Shown: positions 32,101 through 41,149 of the stretch, one piece after another | Numbering within the stretch: position 1 is the stretch's first letter | Layout: every line of letters starts with the position of its first letter | Assembly: GCA_036362985.1 (NCBI GenBank) | Contig: JAYGXS010000001.1 | Span: forward strand, 42,040,300 to 42,104,299 | From: Ligula intestinalis | Lineage: Eukaryota > Platyhelminthes > Cestoda > Diphyllobothriidea > Diphyllobothriidae | Direction of reading: 5' to 3' | DNA length: 64,000 nt | The notes under the pieces: generated by a model | The model's database searches: none | What the model saw: the letters and a program-made list of their open reading frames with translations, nothing else | Told to the model about the DNA's origin: nothing | Translations under genes and position numbers: made by a program

Positions 32101-34629
32101 ATCACATTTTGTTCCACCGTCGAACTTGCTTTCATAGTATGGGAGGTCGCGGCCATTTAAATTAATTGATTTTGGTACGGCAGGCTAAAAAAACAGGAAT
32201 TGACCTGATATAAACCGTCCAAACCCAACTGCAGAATGACTGAAAATCGGAAACCACATACAGCCAGAAAGATGTTTAAAGGAAAAGCTGCCTGTTAGAG
32301 CAATAAAATTAAAGTTCGACAGTCAGAAACTGCAGAACACGGGTATGTTTATCCTTCAACCATAAAATATCTTCCTATAAAGTACGGTTTCGTATGCATT
32401 GAAGCGAGCGTAATTCCATGTTTTTCTTTGTAAAAAAAATATTTCATAGGCCAAAGTTTCGTTGAAAAAGAAGGTTCTTATTAACACCACCCTCGTATTA
32501 CGCGTGGGCTTGCGCCATATTTAAGGGTGTGGAGTACACATAAGTGTCCACCTCCGGAAGCAACTAGTAAGTAACTAGAAAGTACTCAGGAGCCGACGGG
32601 CGGACGTTTCTTTTGCTTAATTTTCCATATTCAAGTCGTGTTTTTTTACTTCTCAGATGAAGAAACATCACACAGTTCAAGCGAGTGGACAAGCGGGACG
32701 TGCAGACTTAATAATTTACTTTTCCAGATTCTGGGCACTTCTCAATAGTAAAGCGTTTAAAAAAGGACGCTAAAAAGCAAAGTATGAAGCTCTTGCACAA
32801 GCTAACATTCACAGCTGACTAGTTTATGATGAGGAAGGGCATAAAAAAGAGCATTCCAACTGTAAGGTGGTGAAACAGAAAAAAAAACAAATGTTGAAAG
32901 ATACGGGCAATCGAGGAACACCACTGACAGCGATCAGAAATTACCTACTATCTAGCCGGAAAACATTAGGCTTCCTAATTTTCCAGCGGTAAGATCTTTT
33001 TTACTCCCCTCAGCGATCAAGCTAGGCATCGTCTTAATTAAAACGTATCATCCCACCATCAAGTTTGATCCATTCAGTACAGGTCTGACAAGCAGGGCTC
33101 GATGTGTGTTACAGCACCTGATCAGAAAAACATGAACAAAGTTATTCCTTGAATCGGCCGCAGAAACGTTATCCTTGGTACAAATACACAAGTCCACAAG
33201 TGCAATTCCTCTGGGGTATTCGCGGTTCAAAACTTCAATAGCACCGGCTGCAATGGGATGCTAAGGACCTGCTTTCAAGGGACCGCAGAATATCTAGTCA
33301 GCACCAGAATTTGTGAGGATTGGATAGAACCGCAACATTAGGAACTAGCCTTTTAGCCTTGTTGCTAACACTCCGTCCCGTGCGCAGGCAAAAAATGGAA
33401 TTCAGCGAAGGTCAGTTCCGAAATAAGTAGACGTGGACCGACAGGGTACGGAGGCTTTTCTGGAAAATCAATTAACCTACAATATGCCAAAGACGGCGTC
33501 GTGATATGGCAGAACGCATCACGTGAACGAGCGTCCAGCAGAAAGCTTTAGGAACCGTTTAAAAATTCTGTTTTTTATCCAAAACCTTAAAAATAGGGAC
33601 TGTTCCACTGCCAATCATCTTAAAATTGCTTAGCGTACTGTTTTCTTCTGCCTCATTTAGCTTCTTATACTTGAGAATTTATGGTCACGCAACTGCCTAA
33701 ATTATATTTTGCCCTATGAGACTTTCCACTGAGGACTCACGCAGACTTACTGTAGTTCGACTAACGTATCACACGCACCGAAATTTACAAACATACCACG
33801 ACTTCTCAGTTTGCGAAGCGTCAGTTAAATACATTATGCGCCAGTAAAGGGGAATATAAAAGGGATTAAACAAAAGTTAAAAACAAGTAAGTTAAATAAT
33901 TTGCTGCCAAGTAGAGGGAGGGAGGAAGAAGCAGCCTTGGGATTCGAAATTTCAGACTGCATAATAGTGCTCTTAGGTAAAAAAATTCATGCAAAACAGT
34001 ATAAAAGCAGACAATTTTGAATATTTTAAACGTGATATAAATTTATGAGGAGCATACCTCGAGAGAACCCGTATCAGCGTCGGTTTCGGGTGCTATATAG
34101 GAATTAACATATATAAATCTACATACCGTGCTTATATCCGAGATAGAATTCTTTTACGATACGTGTTGACTTAAGAGTATTAGAGAAGGTGCTACACAAA
34201 CCTCGGGTGATATAACTTCCGCACGGTACTGCCGGATGTGCTTGTCATGACACAATTCGTACGACCAATAACCATAAACCTTGTATGTGCAAGGTACGGC
34301 AGTAAACATTTCCTTAAGCAGCATTGATCCGTTTTTTTCGGATTCCACATATGCTTGATAGTCTTTTCCTTTAATCTTCGTTGGCAGAGAGCACGAGAAA
34401 GATTCATTATGAATCGTATTCACTAGGACATAAGGAGAGTCCTCCCGCTATAAAACAAATTAGCAGAGATATTACGACAAACCGGCAAAATTTCCTCCTC
34501 TTTCCACCGGATATGATAAAAAACATCATCGTTTAAATCGAAAGCCTCGGCGTTTGGCCAGGTAAAGGTAAAAAGTGAAGAAAATATCATGCATATTGCA
34601 CTTCTGCTTATATGGGTACAGACAACCAT
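17173..34629 (-). CDS. ERLEC1: ERLEC1/XTP3-B-like endoplasmic reticulum lectin (split gene)
   Basis: The family binds N-glycans on misfolded glycoproteins in the ER lumen and hands them to the SEL1L-HRD1 ubiquitin ligase (ERAD). Exons, 5' to 3': 34629-34483, 34447-34202, 32184-31954, 31243-31170 (start tentative), 30856-30724, 24621-24550, 24254-24009, 18689-18571, 17669-17592, 17350-17278 and 17238-17173. Every junction listed is GT-AG and phase-compatible. The start gives a signal peptide (hydrophobic [12 protein letters not shown], cleavage near NAEA). The first MRH domain has [24 protein letters not shown] and ETCVY; the second has [16 protein letters not shown] and SEPNTCHYS. Both keep the Q, R, E and Y expected to contact mannose. 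The total is about 494 residues (human about 483). A small exon carrying the usual EYYLG segment of MRH1 was not found, so the model may lack one exon between 34202 and 32184. The two shortest introns are 35 nt (34448-34482) and 39 nt (17239-17277). Confidence 0.88.
18571..18689 (-). CDS. ERLEC1: ERLEC1 exon inside MRH domain 2
   Basis: 119 nt, phase 0 to 2, acceptor CTACGCTGCAG and donor GTGAGC. It encodes EILLGTW, then [12 protein letters not shown], matching the VVVGTWNxEEHIxWA stretch of vertebrate ERLEC1. The following exons (17669-17592 with [11 protein letters not shown]; 17350-17278 with [14 protein letters not shown]; 17238-17173 to the stop) complete the domain in phase. Confidence 0.88.
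19617..19935 (+). repeat. Dispersed repeat family 1, copy 1 (intronic)
   Basis: Related sequence recurs at 46015-46270, 55640-55745 and 63590-63722. Shared blocks are AGACTTGCGCGGCATCTA/CC, CACCTGTGTCCGG, ATGGCTGGCACGGCC, GAATAACGCCTGYCA and AGGGGRAC. It contains no obvious coding sequence, and its element class is unknown to me. Confidence 0.7.
20130..20766 (-). pseudogene. Penelope-like element, internally deleted minus-strand arm
   Basis: Reading leftward from 20766, the frame gives a fragment of the Penelope RT C-terminal region ([31 protein letters not shown]). At about 20595 it joins directly to the C-terminal end of the ORF ([13 protein letters not shown]) in a shifted frame. The junction carries GACAACCGCGTGAG, the sequence found intact in the plus-strand arm at about 21335, so roughly 600 bases including the whole GIY-YIG core are deleted. 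The rest, to the terminus near 20146, matches the plus arm closely. Confidence 0.85.
20759..21800 (+). CDS. Penelope-like retroelement, GIY-YIG endonuclease part, 5' truncated
   Basis: An uninterrupted frame, 20759-21655 (298 codons), begins with the last part of the RT ([15 protein letters not shown], an LRANGYP-like segment) and continues into the GIY-YIG nuclease: [20 protein letters not shown], then TRMAEH. This is the Cys-flanked GIY-YIG arrangement of Penelope elements, which nick target DNA for retrotransposition. The ATG at 20759 is probably not native, since the element lacks most of its RT. The 3' UTR ends in a hairpin followed by GAAACGTAAGG and the terminal TTGTTCCAGTGATCG. It lies head-to-head with the deleted minus arm inside an ERLEC1 intron, antisense to that gene. 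The open frame and high arm identity suggest a recent insertion. Confidence 0.85.
21721..21756 (+). other. Penelope terminal hairpin with hammerhead-like GAAAC-GTH core
   Basis: A perfect hairpin, GGATTCCC-GA-GGGAATCC (21729-21746), is followed directly by GAAACGTA. In hammerhead ribozymes helix II is preceded by CUGAUGA and followed by GAAA. Here the seven bases before the stem are ATTACTA, so the 5' core is not intact. Equivalent hairpins with GAAACGT occur at the minus arm (20180-20215) and at 15797-15840. Confidence 0.4.
22690..23570. repeat. Intronic repeat mosaic (family 2)
   Basis: Segments near 22700-22760 and 23040-23115 share TGCCAACTGAC and CCAGTGTGTTGT. The stretch at about 23440-23555 is an inverted relative of 63785-63860, sharing GGATCCCAG, TCACACAGCC and the following CCGTG in complement. 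The element class is not recognised. All of it lies within the long ERLEC1 intron between 24009 and 18689. Confidence 0.5.
24009..24254 (-). CDS. ERLEC1: ERLEC1 exon: acidic linker and start of MRH domain 2
   Basis: 82 codons, phase 0 to 0, acceptor CACCAATAG and donor GTAATT. A Glu/Pro/Ser-rich linker ([18 protein letters not shown]) leads into [20 protein letters not shown] and IIQYHE, the start of the second MRH domain with its WW pair and Gln. The preceding small exon, 24621-24550, is 24 codons ([20 protein letters not shown]). Confidence 0.88.
27170..27835 (-). pseudogene. Penelope-like element fragment nested in the hAT element
   Basis: Read on the minus strand, the fragment starts with a Penelope RT C-terminal segment (ERAEKICS-like, then [39 protein letters not shown]) and enters the GIY-YIG nuclease ([22 protein letters not shown], given here only in part, with ATRAAEHLP). 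The coding frame ends at 27185. A 10-base N gap (27298-27307) lies inside it. It belongs to a different Penelope lineage from the copy at 20759-21800 (YIGRT versus YVGET). Confidence 0.85.
27298..27307. other. Sequence gap (10 N)
   Basis: Ten undetermined bases within the nested Penelope fragment; the true length is unknown. Confidence 0.99.
28202..28629 (+). repeat. Solo LTR, copy C, with 4-bp target duplication GTCT
   Basis: 428 bases starting TGTGGCGACTCACTCG and ending GCAATA. GTCT is present at both 28198-28201 and 28630-28633. It aligns along its length with copies A and B, including CAATCACAGATCCGCAAAG, ACAATAAACTATTCC and CTCTGGCCTCCATCGACTTC. It is inserted at the N-terminal end of the hAT transposase, so it is younger than the hAT element. 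Confidence 0.8.
29128..30723. other. ERLEC1 intron sequence, no recognised gene
   Basis: This lies between the hAT right end and the ERLEC1 exon 30856-30724. Short open frames only; no domain or repeat family is recognised. Confidence 0.45.
31954..32184 (-). CDS. ERLEC1: ERLEC1 exon: second half of MRH domain 1
   Basis: 77 codons, phase 0 to 0, acceptor TTTTTTTAG and donor GTAAGT. It encodes [16 protein letters not shown], then [11 protein letters not shown] and [13 protein letters not shown], ending KKYS. The Arg after QP, the Glu before TC and the Tyr of CVY are the conserved MRH sugar-binding positions. Confidence 0.9.
32185..34057. other. ERLEC1 intron sequence, possibly hiding a small exon
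   Basis: AT-rich, without transposon coding remnants that I can recognise. The segment of MRH domain 1 between HIRQY and the exon at 32184 should be encoded here or just upstream, but I did not find an exon with convincing family sequence. Confidence 0.4.
34058..34092 (-). other. Candidate 35-nt ERLEC1 microexon
   Basis: On the minus strand, TATATAG precedes and GTATGC follows a 35-base open stretch, giving good splice sites in the intron where an exon is missing from the model. Its length is 2 mod 3, which does not fit the phase-0 neighbours unless exon 2 uses a different donor or another exon is also missed. In one frame it reads [11 protein letters not shown]. Confidence 0.25.
34202..34447 (-). 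CDS. ERLEC1: ERLEC1 exon 2: first half of MRH domain 1
   Basis: Phase 0 to 0, 82 codons. It encodes [13 protein letters not shown] and then [14 protein letters not shown] and DKHIRQY, the signature of the first mannose-6-phosphate-receptor-homology domain. The usual tandem Trp is Tyr-Trp here, as in vertebrate ERLEC1 domain 1. The acceptor is TTTTATAG and the donor GTTTGTG. Confidence 0.9.
34483..34629 (-). CDS. ERLEC1: ERLEC1 exon 1: signal peptide and mature N-terminus
   Basis: 49 codons from the ATG at 34629 to ILP, then a 35-nt intron. The hydrophobic core [13 protein letters not shown], followed by PNAEA, is a typical signal peptide; [13 protein letters not shown] then matches the start of mature ERLEC1 (LSDDIPFRVNW in the human protein). 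The position of this motif supports the start codon. Confidence 0.85.
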
Positions 34630-35534
34630 TCGAGTAAAGCCCTAAATGTGAAGGTCAAAGGGTCCTGACGATCGCGCCAGACGACGGTCACACTGACCAA
34701 CAGACGACTAATACGGAATATCCTGAGTTCAAGTTCGAGCTCATGCTAGGAGAATAAGAGACTGGCTTACTTAAAAATACTTAAAATTCAGAACAAGACC
34801 TCTTAGCAACGTCTTAGAAAGGGTCATTAGATGTGACCCGAGAAGGTGGGATATTGATCAGATCACATAGATATTCCGGTCTGCACAGCTCATTTTCTCT
34901 TTGTCTTTAAAATTGTGTGCAACACATCTGTCTAGGTCCTCACCGTAAATTTGCTTCGTTCAACTGAAAATGATGTCCATTGAGGGGTGTCCCTGCCCAT
35001 GAGGCTCGAGCGAAGGCTTCTCAGGGAAATTTGTAAGACAGTATTTTTCAGTTGATATACACCTGCAGCTTTCGAGGTGAATGAAGAGGCTTCGATTCTT
35101 GGCATGGCAGTTAGGATACACCAACTGATAAGCACTAAGTAAAGCACTAACTGTTCCTACTGCACTGTGGACTACCGATTACTTTACAGACTCTCGTGCC
35201 CTGATTATTTAGGTTCTCACCGACTGCAGGGCAAATCACATTCTACTTGTTAAGCTAGTGAATAGTCATACATAATTACGCTTACTACTCTGAAATACTT
35301 TTGCGACCATTGAAACCCCATTCCCCGAATAAACTTTCAGTTATTTCCGCATCACTTTTCTATTTATATCCTCAGTTTATAACTGTCGTCAGTTTCTTTC
35401 TGACGTAACTTACTGACAGAAGGCAAAATTCTGCAGCATTCTTCTGGATTAAAATAGCTCCCATGTTACTACATATCACTACAGAACACCGTAACTTAGC
35501 CTACTAACAAAGGTGCGAAATTATAAAGCTGGAT
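34630..35534. other. Upstream region of ERLEC1, no gene recognised
   Basis: This should contain the ERLEC1 5' UTR and promoter. No TATA box or other element can be assigned with confidence. Confidence 0.35.
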
Positions 35535-35798
35535 CCCCTGTGGCTTCGTAGATATCAGAAGGGTCTATTTTTACTACTTAAACTTTTGAATGGTCAAACC
35601 TTTAATCCTCTCAGTACAATAAGGCAGCTTGAGCACTCTCGACGCGCCAGTCATCGAGACGTATTTTTATTTCTTCCTATGGCACGCACAATTAAGTACC
35701 GGCAATTCTTTTCAGTAAACGTCATATCAATCTGGAATAAGCTGCTCAAAAGTATTAAAACCCAGCAAAGCTACCCTATATTTAAGAGAGCTAGCTGA
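35535..35798 (+). pseudogene. Retrotransposon RT C-terminal fragment
   Basis: The frame gives LLNGQTFNPLSTIR, then RDVFLFLPMARTIKYRQ, and FSVNVISIWNKLLKSIK, the last part of a CR1/Jockey-type RT (the WN...LP segment near the C-terminus). It stops at 35798 and is followed within a few bases by the N-terminal RT part of another copy. The two are in the wrong order for a single element. Confidence 0.7.
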
Positions 35799-35799
35799 A

Positions 35800-37202
35800 C
35801 CACTTTCCATGCTTTTCAATACCTCGTTTGATGCTGGTTGTTTACCCGCCATTTGGAAATCTGCATGGATCACACCGTTGTTTAAAGGCGAAAAAATGTT
35901 TCCGCAAAAACAATTATAGACCAATCAGCCATACTTTGATCTGTTGCAAAATCATGGAAAAATTAGTAAAGCAAGAGCTAATGCGTTTCTTAGAGCAGTA
36001 TAACCTTCTATCGGATGCGCAGCATGGGTTCTGCAGAGGCAGGCCCTGCGTGACGAACTTGCTGTATTGTTTGAAACGCTGGACTCGGGCAGCTGATGGA
36101 GGAAAGCCGCTTCATGTTATCTACATTGACTTCAAGAAGGCATTTGATAGCGTCCCACATCAACGAATTCTGCACAAACTCAACCAAATAGGTGTTGGCG
36201 GAAATCTGCTGAAGTGGATTCAAAACTTCTTACTTGGCCGCTCCCAAACTGTCCATATTGGTGACCAGCAGTCGGCAGACGTTGCAGTCGAGAGCAGTGT
36301 CCCCCAAGGCTCTTTCAGGGGCCCTATACTGTTCATTATATACGTCAATGACTCCGTCCATGAACTGGACTACGATGTGGCTATTTTTGCTGATGAAATT
36401 TCAATTTGGAATGTCATAAGAAATTCAGGTGACGCAGAGCGTTTGCAGATAAGACCGTCTTCAAACTTGGTCTAAAGACTGGCTTTTGCCGTTTAACGAG
36501 AACAAATGCAGTATCCTACGAGTTGGCCGACCCAGCTCTCAGAACCCCATGGTTTACAACCTAAATTTCATCCAACTGCAAGGACTGGACGCGCAGAAAG
36601 ATTTAAAAGTGTGGATCTCTACGCCTCTCAAGCCCTCGCTGCACTGCGCAAAAGTAGCCAAGTCTGCGATGTCCATCCTGTACCTTGTCAAACGGGCTTT
36701 CTGTGCCTTTGATAAAGACTGCTTTACTGCGGTCTTTGGAAAATTTGTACGGCAGAAACTGAAGTTTGCTTTCCAAGCATAGAAACACAGGACCGCGAAA
36801 GACCTCAGTCTCCTCGAGAAGGTAGAAAGGCGGGCAACAAAGCTTGTGACCGGACAGGGATCATAACCCTATGAAACACGTTTAGCAAACCTCGACCTCT
36901 TTCCTTGAAGTTACAGGCAACTACGTGGCGATCTGATGCAAACATTTCGTATAATGCGCAGTCAAGACTGCTGCCTTATGCCTGGCGAGTTCTTCGAGTT
37001 GGCTACAACCACGAATTTAAGGGGACATCCGTTCAAACTACGCGTAACAGGGGCCAGACTAGATCTAAGAAAGTTCTTCTTTTTTAATAGGGTGGTTGAA
37101 GCTTGGAGTGATCTGCCCCTAGATGTTGTTATGTCCAGTTCCGTAGAAGTCTTTAAAAATAAATTAGACTGCTTTAGTAATGCTCACTCTAACACCAGTT
37201 AA
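35800..37202 (+). pseudogene. CR1-type reverse transcriptase with altered catalytic box
   Basis: It begins with LPAIWKSAWITPLFKG, frameshifts near 35900, and continues as NYRPISHT, KIMEKLV, QHGFCRGR, YIDFKKAFDSVPH (motif A), SVPQGSFRGPILF (motif B) and FADEISIW where relatives have FADD. After more breaks (36475-36486, 36780, 36865, 36905) the C-terminal part follows: FNRVVEAWSDLPLDVV and VEVFKNKLD, stopping at 37202. The second Asp of the catalytic pair is Glu, and multiple frame breaks make it a pseudogene. The endonuclease domain is missing, so the copy is 5' truncated as is usual for this class. Confidence 0.88.
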
Positions 37203-38704
37203 CTGCTGCAGGCTGCAGGACGAAGGAAATATATTATTTCGTAGAATGTTACTTGCTTCGTTTAAGTAACATTTAATTGTGAAATTGTTATTCAATAAAT
37301 TCATCCCTGTTCAAGCAGCTGGCTTATGTTGACCATTAACGGATAGTTGCGATCGTGGCGGCTTCTCCTGTTTTCGTCGCGTTGATGACGGCCCCGGAAA
37401 TTTACAAAGGCCTATCGTGGTCACAGCTCCGATTTGTCGGGATCTTCTCATGACTCTGCAGTCTCGTCCTCGTCCCAGTATGGCATTTCCGATCAAGATC
37501 TAAGTCGTGGTGGACCCCCTAAACTGCTGCCAACATTAATAGCTGCATTATGGCATATTTTCAAACACTTTCTACCACGAGCGACAGTTTTTCTCCTAAA
37601 AAACCATAAACTAAATTCCATCTTGTGAATTCTGAGCCATGCTTCAGGAGTTTTTTCACTGTCTGCTCTTTTTGTTCAGTTACACCTGCTGGCTTGTGCT
37701 AACTGACATCATCCCGTCTGATTATATTACTTCGAAAAAGTGAGTAGCCACTCATACTTACGGAAACGACCTTCGTTGAAATGTTGTGCATTGTCGATAC
37801 ATTTCTTAACTACTGTGTACCGATAGGAAGTTCAAAGGCGTTTGCCTATATTTCCCTTAATAAATTGACTTGACTTGACCGCTCCTCAAATTTATCCCAT
37901 CCCTCTCTGAAATTCCCGGAGAAAAGACCTCAGCCTATTTGCGATGCATCTGCTGTCATTCGAAAGAAGTCACCTCAACATGTATTCGACCTTGGTACGT
38001 CTTTGTAGAATAAATAATAATGATAAATTGTATATTTAAAGCGCAAGGGGCCCGTTCATTACAAACTTAGTGCTATCGTGAAAATAAGAAAATAAAAATA
38101 GGTAATCACAGCTGCGCATAATCAGCTGTGTGACAACAGGAATTAGTAGTATGTTACGCGTGGTGAGATTGTAAGCTAGATCTGATTAACAACGAATTCT
38201 TATAAAATAATTACCTGGGCAGTAAAAAACTCCTACATCGGTGGATGAGTTCAGCGAGCCACCGATTTCCAAAAAAATGTAGAAGAAAAACTGCCTTAAT
38301 AGGATGCATGGTATGACATGATGCAGTTAGATAAGATCCTGCTGTTGAGGGTTCGGGAGGCTTATTTTCATGGGAAAAATAATATAGCGGTGAGTTAAGA
38401 AGGGGTCATCCGGGACAACAGGAGAATACAGTAGAAGTCAAGGCAGCATCACAGAAATGCGACCCACCAGACTCCAGAGTCGACCGACAAGTTGGCGACA
38501 ACGCGATTACCATCAATAGCGACCTCGAAGATCACTGCAAAGGTTGAAAAACGGAAAAGAGTTTGTAGCATTTGAAAACGATGCTTTACTCTGCAGAGGA
38601 AAATGCTTACATATTAAGAAACTACTTTACTATCCTGAGAAGAGATTAAACTGCCAGGAGGACCCTTTTCGAAATCTACAAGTTGCGTGTTTGGAAAGGA
38701 AATA
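37203..38704. other. Retroposon 3' tails and unassigned sequence
   Basis: An AATAAATTC string at 37294 and an AATAAATTGACTTGACTTGA string near 37859 look like 3' ends of non-LTR retroposons; the second carries a TTGAC micro-repeat. Near 38010-38070 is a minus-oriented relative of the CR1 3' tail. No coding sequence is recognised. Confidence 0.45.
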
Positions 38705-39245
38705 ATTATAATTTGTATATTTTAGGCCCATTGGGCCTCATTAATAAATCAAAAATTTGATAACAGGAAGCTCTTGAAATAATTGGTTGAACAAACAGTA
38801 TCGGTAGTCCATAGTTATGTCACGAGTGCAACTGTTCAGGAGCGAATTTAGTAGATTCGAAAAAAAATGCATAGAGCAATGTCATGCGGAAAGTGAAATT
38901 CAAGGTCATACACAGACGGGCCACATCTTTATTCATATTTTGACCATGTACCCTGATACCCACTGCCTCTGTTAGTAGAAGGCAGTACTTACTTTATTTT
39001 CTCCAAATTTAAATGCTTACGTAATTTGTCTTTCAAAATCGATAATGTAGAAGACAACCTAATTTCGAGTGGAAGATTGTTCCAAATAAAAGCATATATG
39101 GAGGTAAAAAAGCGCGAACAGTTACATGTGGAGCTAACGGGTGGTAAAATTATCATGGAGGAGTTACGAGTGGCGTAAGGTCGGTTTAGGGGAATAAGAG
39201 CGTTAATTTGTGGGAGATTAGGACCGAAGAAGGCACCGAATATAG
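38705..39245 (-). pseudogene. CR1-like RT C-terminus and 3' tail, minus strand
   Basis: The complement of about 38990-39230 reads PNLPQINALIP, RPYATRNSS and YAFIWNNLPLEIRLSS, the same family as the C-terminus at 900-1100 on the plus strand. The tail near 38715-38745 (complement of TTAGGCCCATTGGGCCTCA) matches the 3' tail of that copy. The upstream RT domain is missing. Confidence 0.8.
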
Positions 39246-39935
39246 ACCATAATCCAACGAAAGCATAGCGTGATCACTTTGACCAAGTGGAGGTAGGTAT
39301 CATACTTCGTGTATACTATCAGGATGGTTTGTGAAGACTAGGTATGATAAACTAGCCTGTTGCCCTCCACGTGCTCTAGTTGGAACAGGGACGTGCTGTG
39401 TGAAATGAGCCTCAAGTGGCGTTTTTAAGCAGGGATCGAAACCGTTTCTAGAGCAATTCGCCCGCAAATCATTCCAACTGATGCTGGGTGCATTGAATTG
39501 CCCTTAAGTGCAAAAACAGGTCGACTGCCTATCTTCTTTATGCACTCCAGTAAACACGCACCGGCATCAGTGTCTGTCCAAGATGGTCGGTACACGGTCA
39601 CGGTTTCCAGAGGCTGTGGCTCCGTGCCTTAATTTTCAGCCAAATAGCTTCGATTAAATCTGTAGTTTTTTAGTCCTTTCGCACATACTTACATACATAG
39701 TAAGTCCTCTACCCTGGCGTTCCACCTGGTCTTACTTACATAATTGGTATCTGGATAACGCTACTTCAGTATCACTGATGCTTTGTCACAGCCACGTTTC
39801 TGTTATTGCTATAATATCTGGGGAAAAATCGGCCACCTGCATTCGGAGTTAATCGAACTTCGAGAATAGACTATGAGTGTTGGTATACAGACATTGAAGT
39901 CGGCAGCATTCCGCAGTGTCCAGTTCGTTTGGGCG
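39215..39935 (-). pseudogene. Non-LTR retrotransposon AP-like endonuclease domain
   Basis: Read on the minus strand through several frames: LQCLYTNTHSLFSKFDELR, then DFSPDIIAITETWL (catalytic Glu), EAIWLKIK, LETVTVYRPS, QFNAPSISWNDL (normally GDFNAP), ARGGQQASLSYLVFTN, and PPLGQSDHAMLSL (the SDH catalytic motif). This is a complete endonuclease/exonuclease/phosphatase fold in order, broken by frameshifts. It is joined directly to the RT C-terminus of a different-looking family at about 39230, with the whole RT core absent. It is another lineage from the endonuclease at 43085. Confidence 0.8.
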
Positions 39936-40739
39936 CAAGTTTGCCAATACTAATGTGCCGAAGCCGTCATAAGTATTGGCTGCTTCCAAAGCAGTATCGT
40001 AGTTTTCTGTGTTATTCGTCCCCTGAAGATCGCCTGATTGCTCTCTCCGGCCGTTGTGGAATGCCGTCTAGCAGATCTCGAAACTGTTCAATGTCCGCGT
40101 CAGTCATTTCCTCCGGAGTAGGTGCGTTTGACTCAGGTATACTTTGAACAACTATACAGTTTTGGCGGTCAAGTTAAAGCCTTAATACATTCCCAGCCCT
40201 ACTGTCATCTAAAGACCTCGAGAGATTCATAGGAATGGCTTTTGGTTTTGTTGTTTCTTTGTGGTTTTTGCCGATACCCTCTTGCCATGGATTATTTTTT
40301 ACAGATTCTAATATAGGTTCTTGGGAACTTGAAGCAGGAATACGAGCAATTGTTGCGAGTGAACACTCAACAAGTAAGCAGCTCTGTAAGTCAAGGGAAT
40401 GCTTTTCAACACTCTTGAACTCTATAGACCAAGAAGGATGGGCAGTGGTGCAGTTTTCCTCTTAAATCTGCTCCCTGGCAGTAGGGTTCACTTTAGACTG
40501 CTTAGCGAGCTTCTTCTTTTATTTTCCTTTACTTTTCCCTATGATTTTCGGACCTGAGTGACTGTTTGAAATTCCCTCTTCAATCCTTTTTAATTGTATC
40601 CAAAAGGTCCAAGTTTAAACAACCTTCACATTGCTCATCTTCGTTTCTAATGCTTATTGAAACAATTATGCTTTTTGCGCGCTTAGCAAGAGGAGAACTG
40701 TTACCTCTTAATGGGTTACCGTTTCTGGTCGAATTAATA
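39936..40739. other. Possible 5' part of the minus-strand retroelement
   Basis: Short frames only. The minus-strand frame 40765-40580 (EDEQCEGCLNLDLL) could be a piece of a retroelement ORF1 but has no diagnostic motif. Confidence 0.3.
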
Positions 40740-41129
40740 CAGTAGTCGTCGGTTATTAAGCCCACGGTTAATAAGCCCGGCCGCGTGTTAAGCCCAAGTC
40801 AGCTTGGGACGGAATTTTACATAGCAAAATCCGCCGGCTACAAAGCCCAGTTTGCCAACAGGATAGAGTGTGATTCTCATCTCTCTGCGTGCGCAACAGG
40901 TTACATTTCGCAAATAATTTTTTCTTTTGTTATTACGTAAAATACAGACTAACAGCATTCTTTTCTTGCACATAACCAAGCTTTACACATAATACAGTAC
41001 GTATGTAATGTATAGTGCCTATCCTGCGTTTGCTAATCAAGAACTAGGACTCTCCGCTTAATGCACCCGCCGCTTATAAAGCCCAATTTGGTCTGGGCCC
41101 GAGGTGGGCTTAATAGCCGGCGACTACTG
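40740..41129. mobile_element. 390-bp MITE, pogo/Tc1-mariner-like, TA target duplication
   Basis: The 26-bp terminal inverted repeats 40740-40765 and 41104-41129 start CAGTAGTCG and end TTAAGCCCAC, with 24 of 26 positions matching. TA flanks both ends (40738-40739 and 41130-41131). The interior has no ORF but repeats the motif AAGCCC many times in both orientations. A non-autonomous TA-inserting element is the natural reading; assignment to the pogo branch rests on the CAGTAG start and is inference. Confidence 0.85.
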
Positions 41130-41149
41130 TATTGAGAGTGTATTCCATG

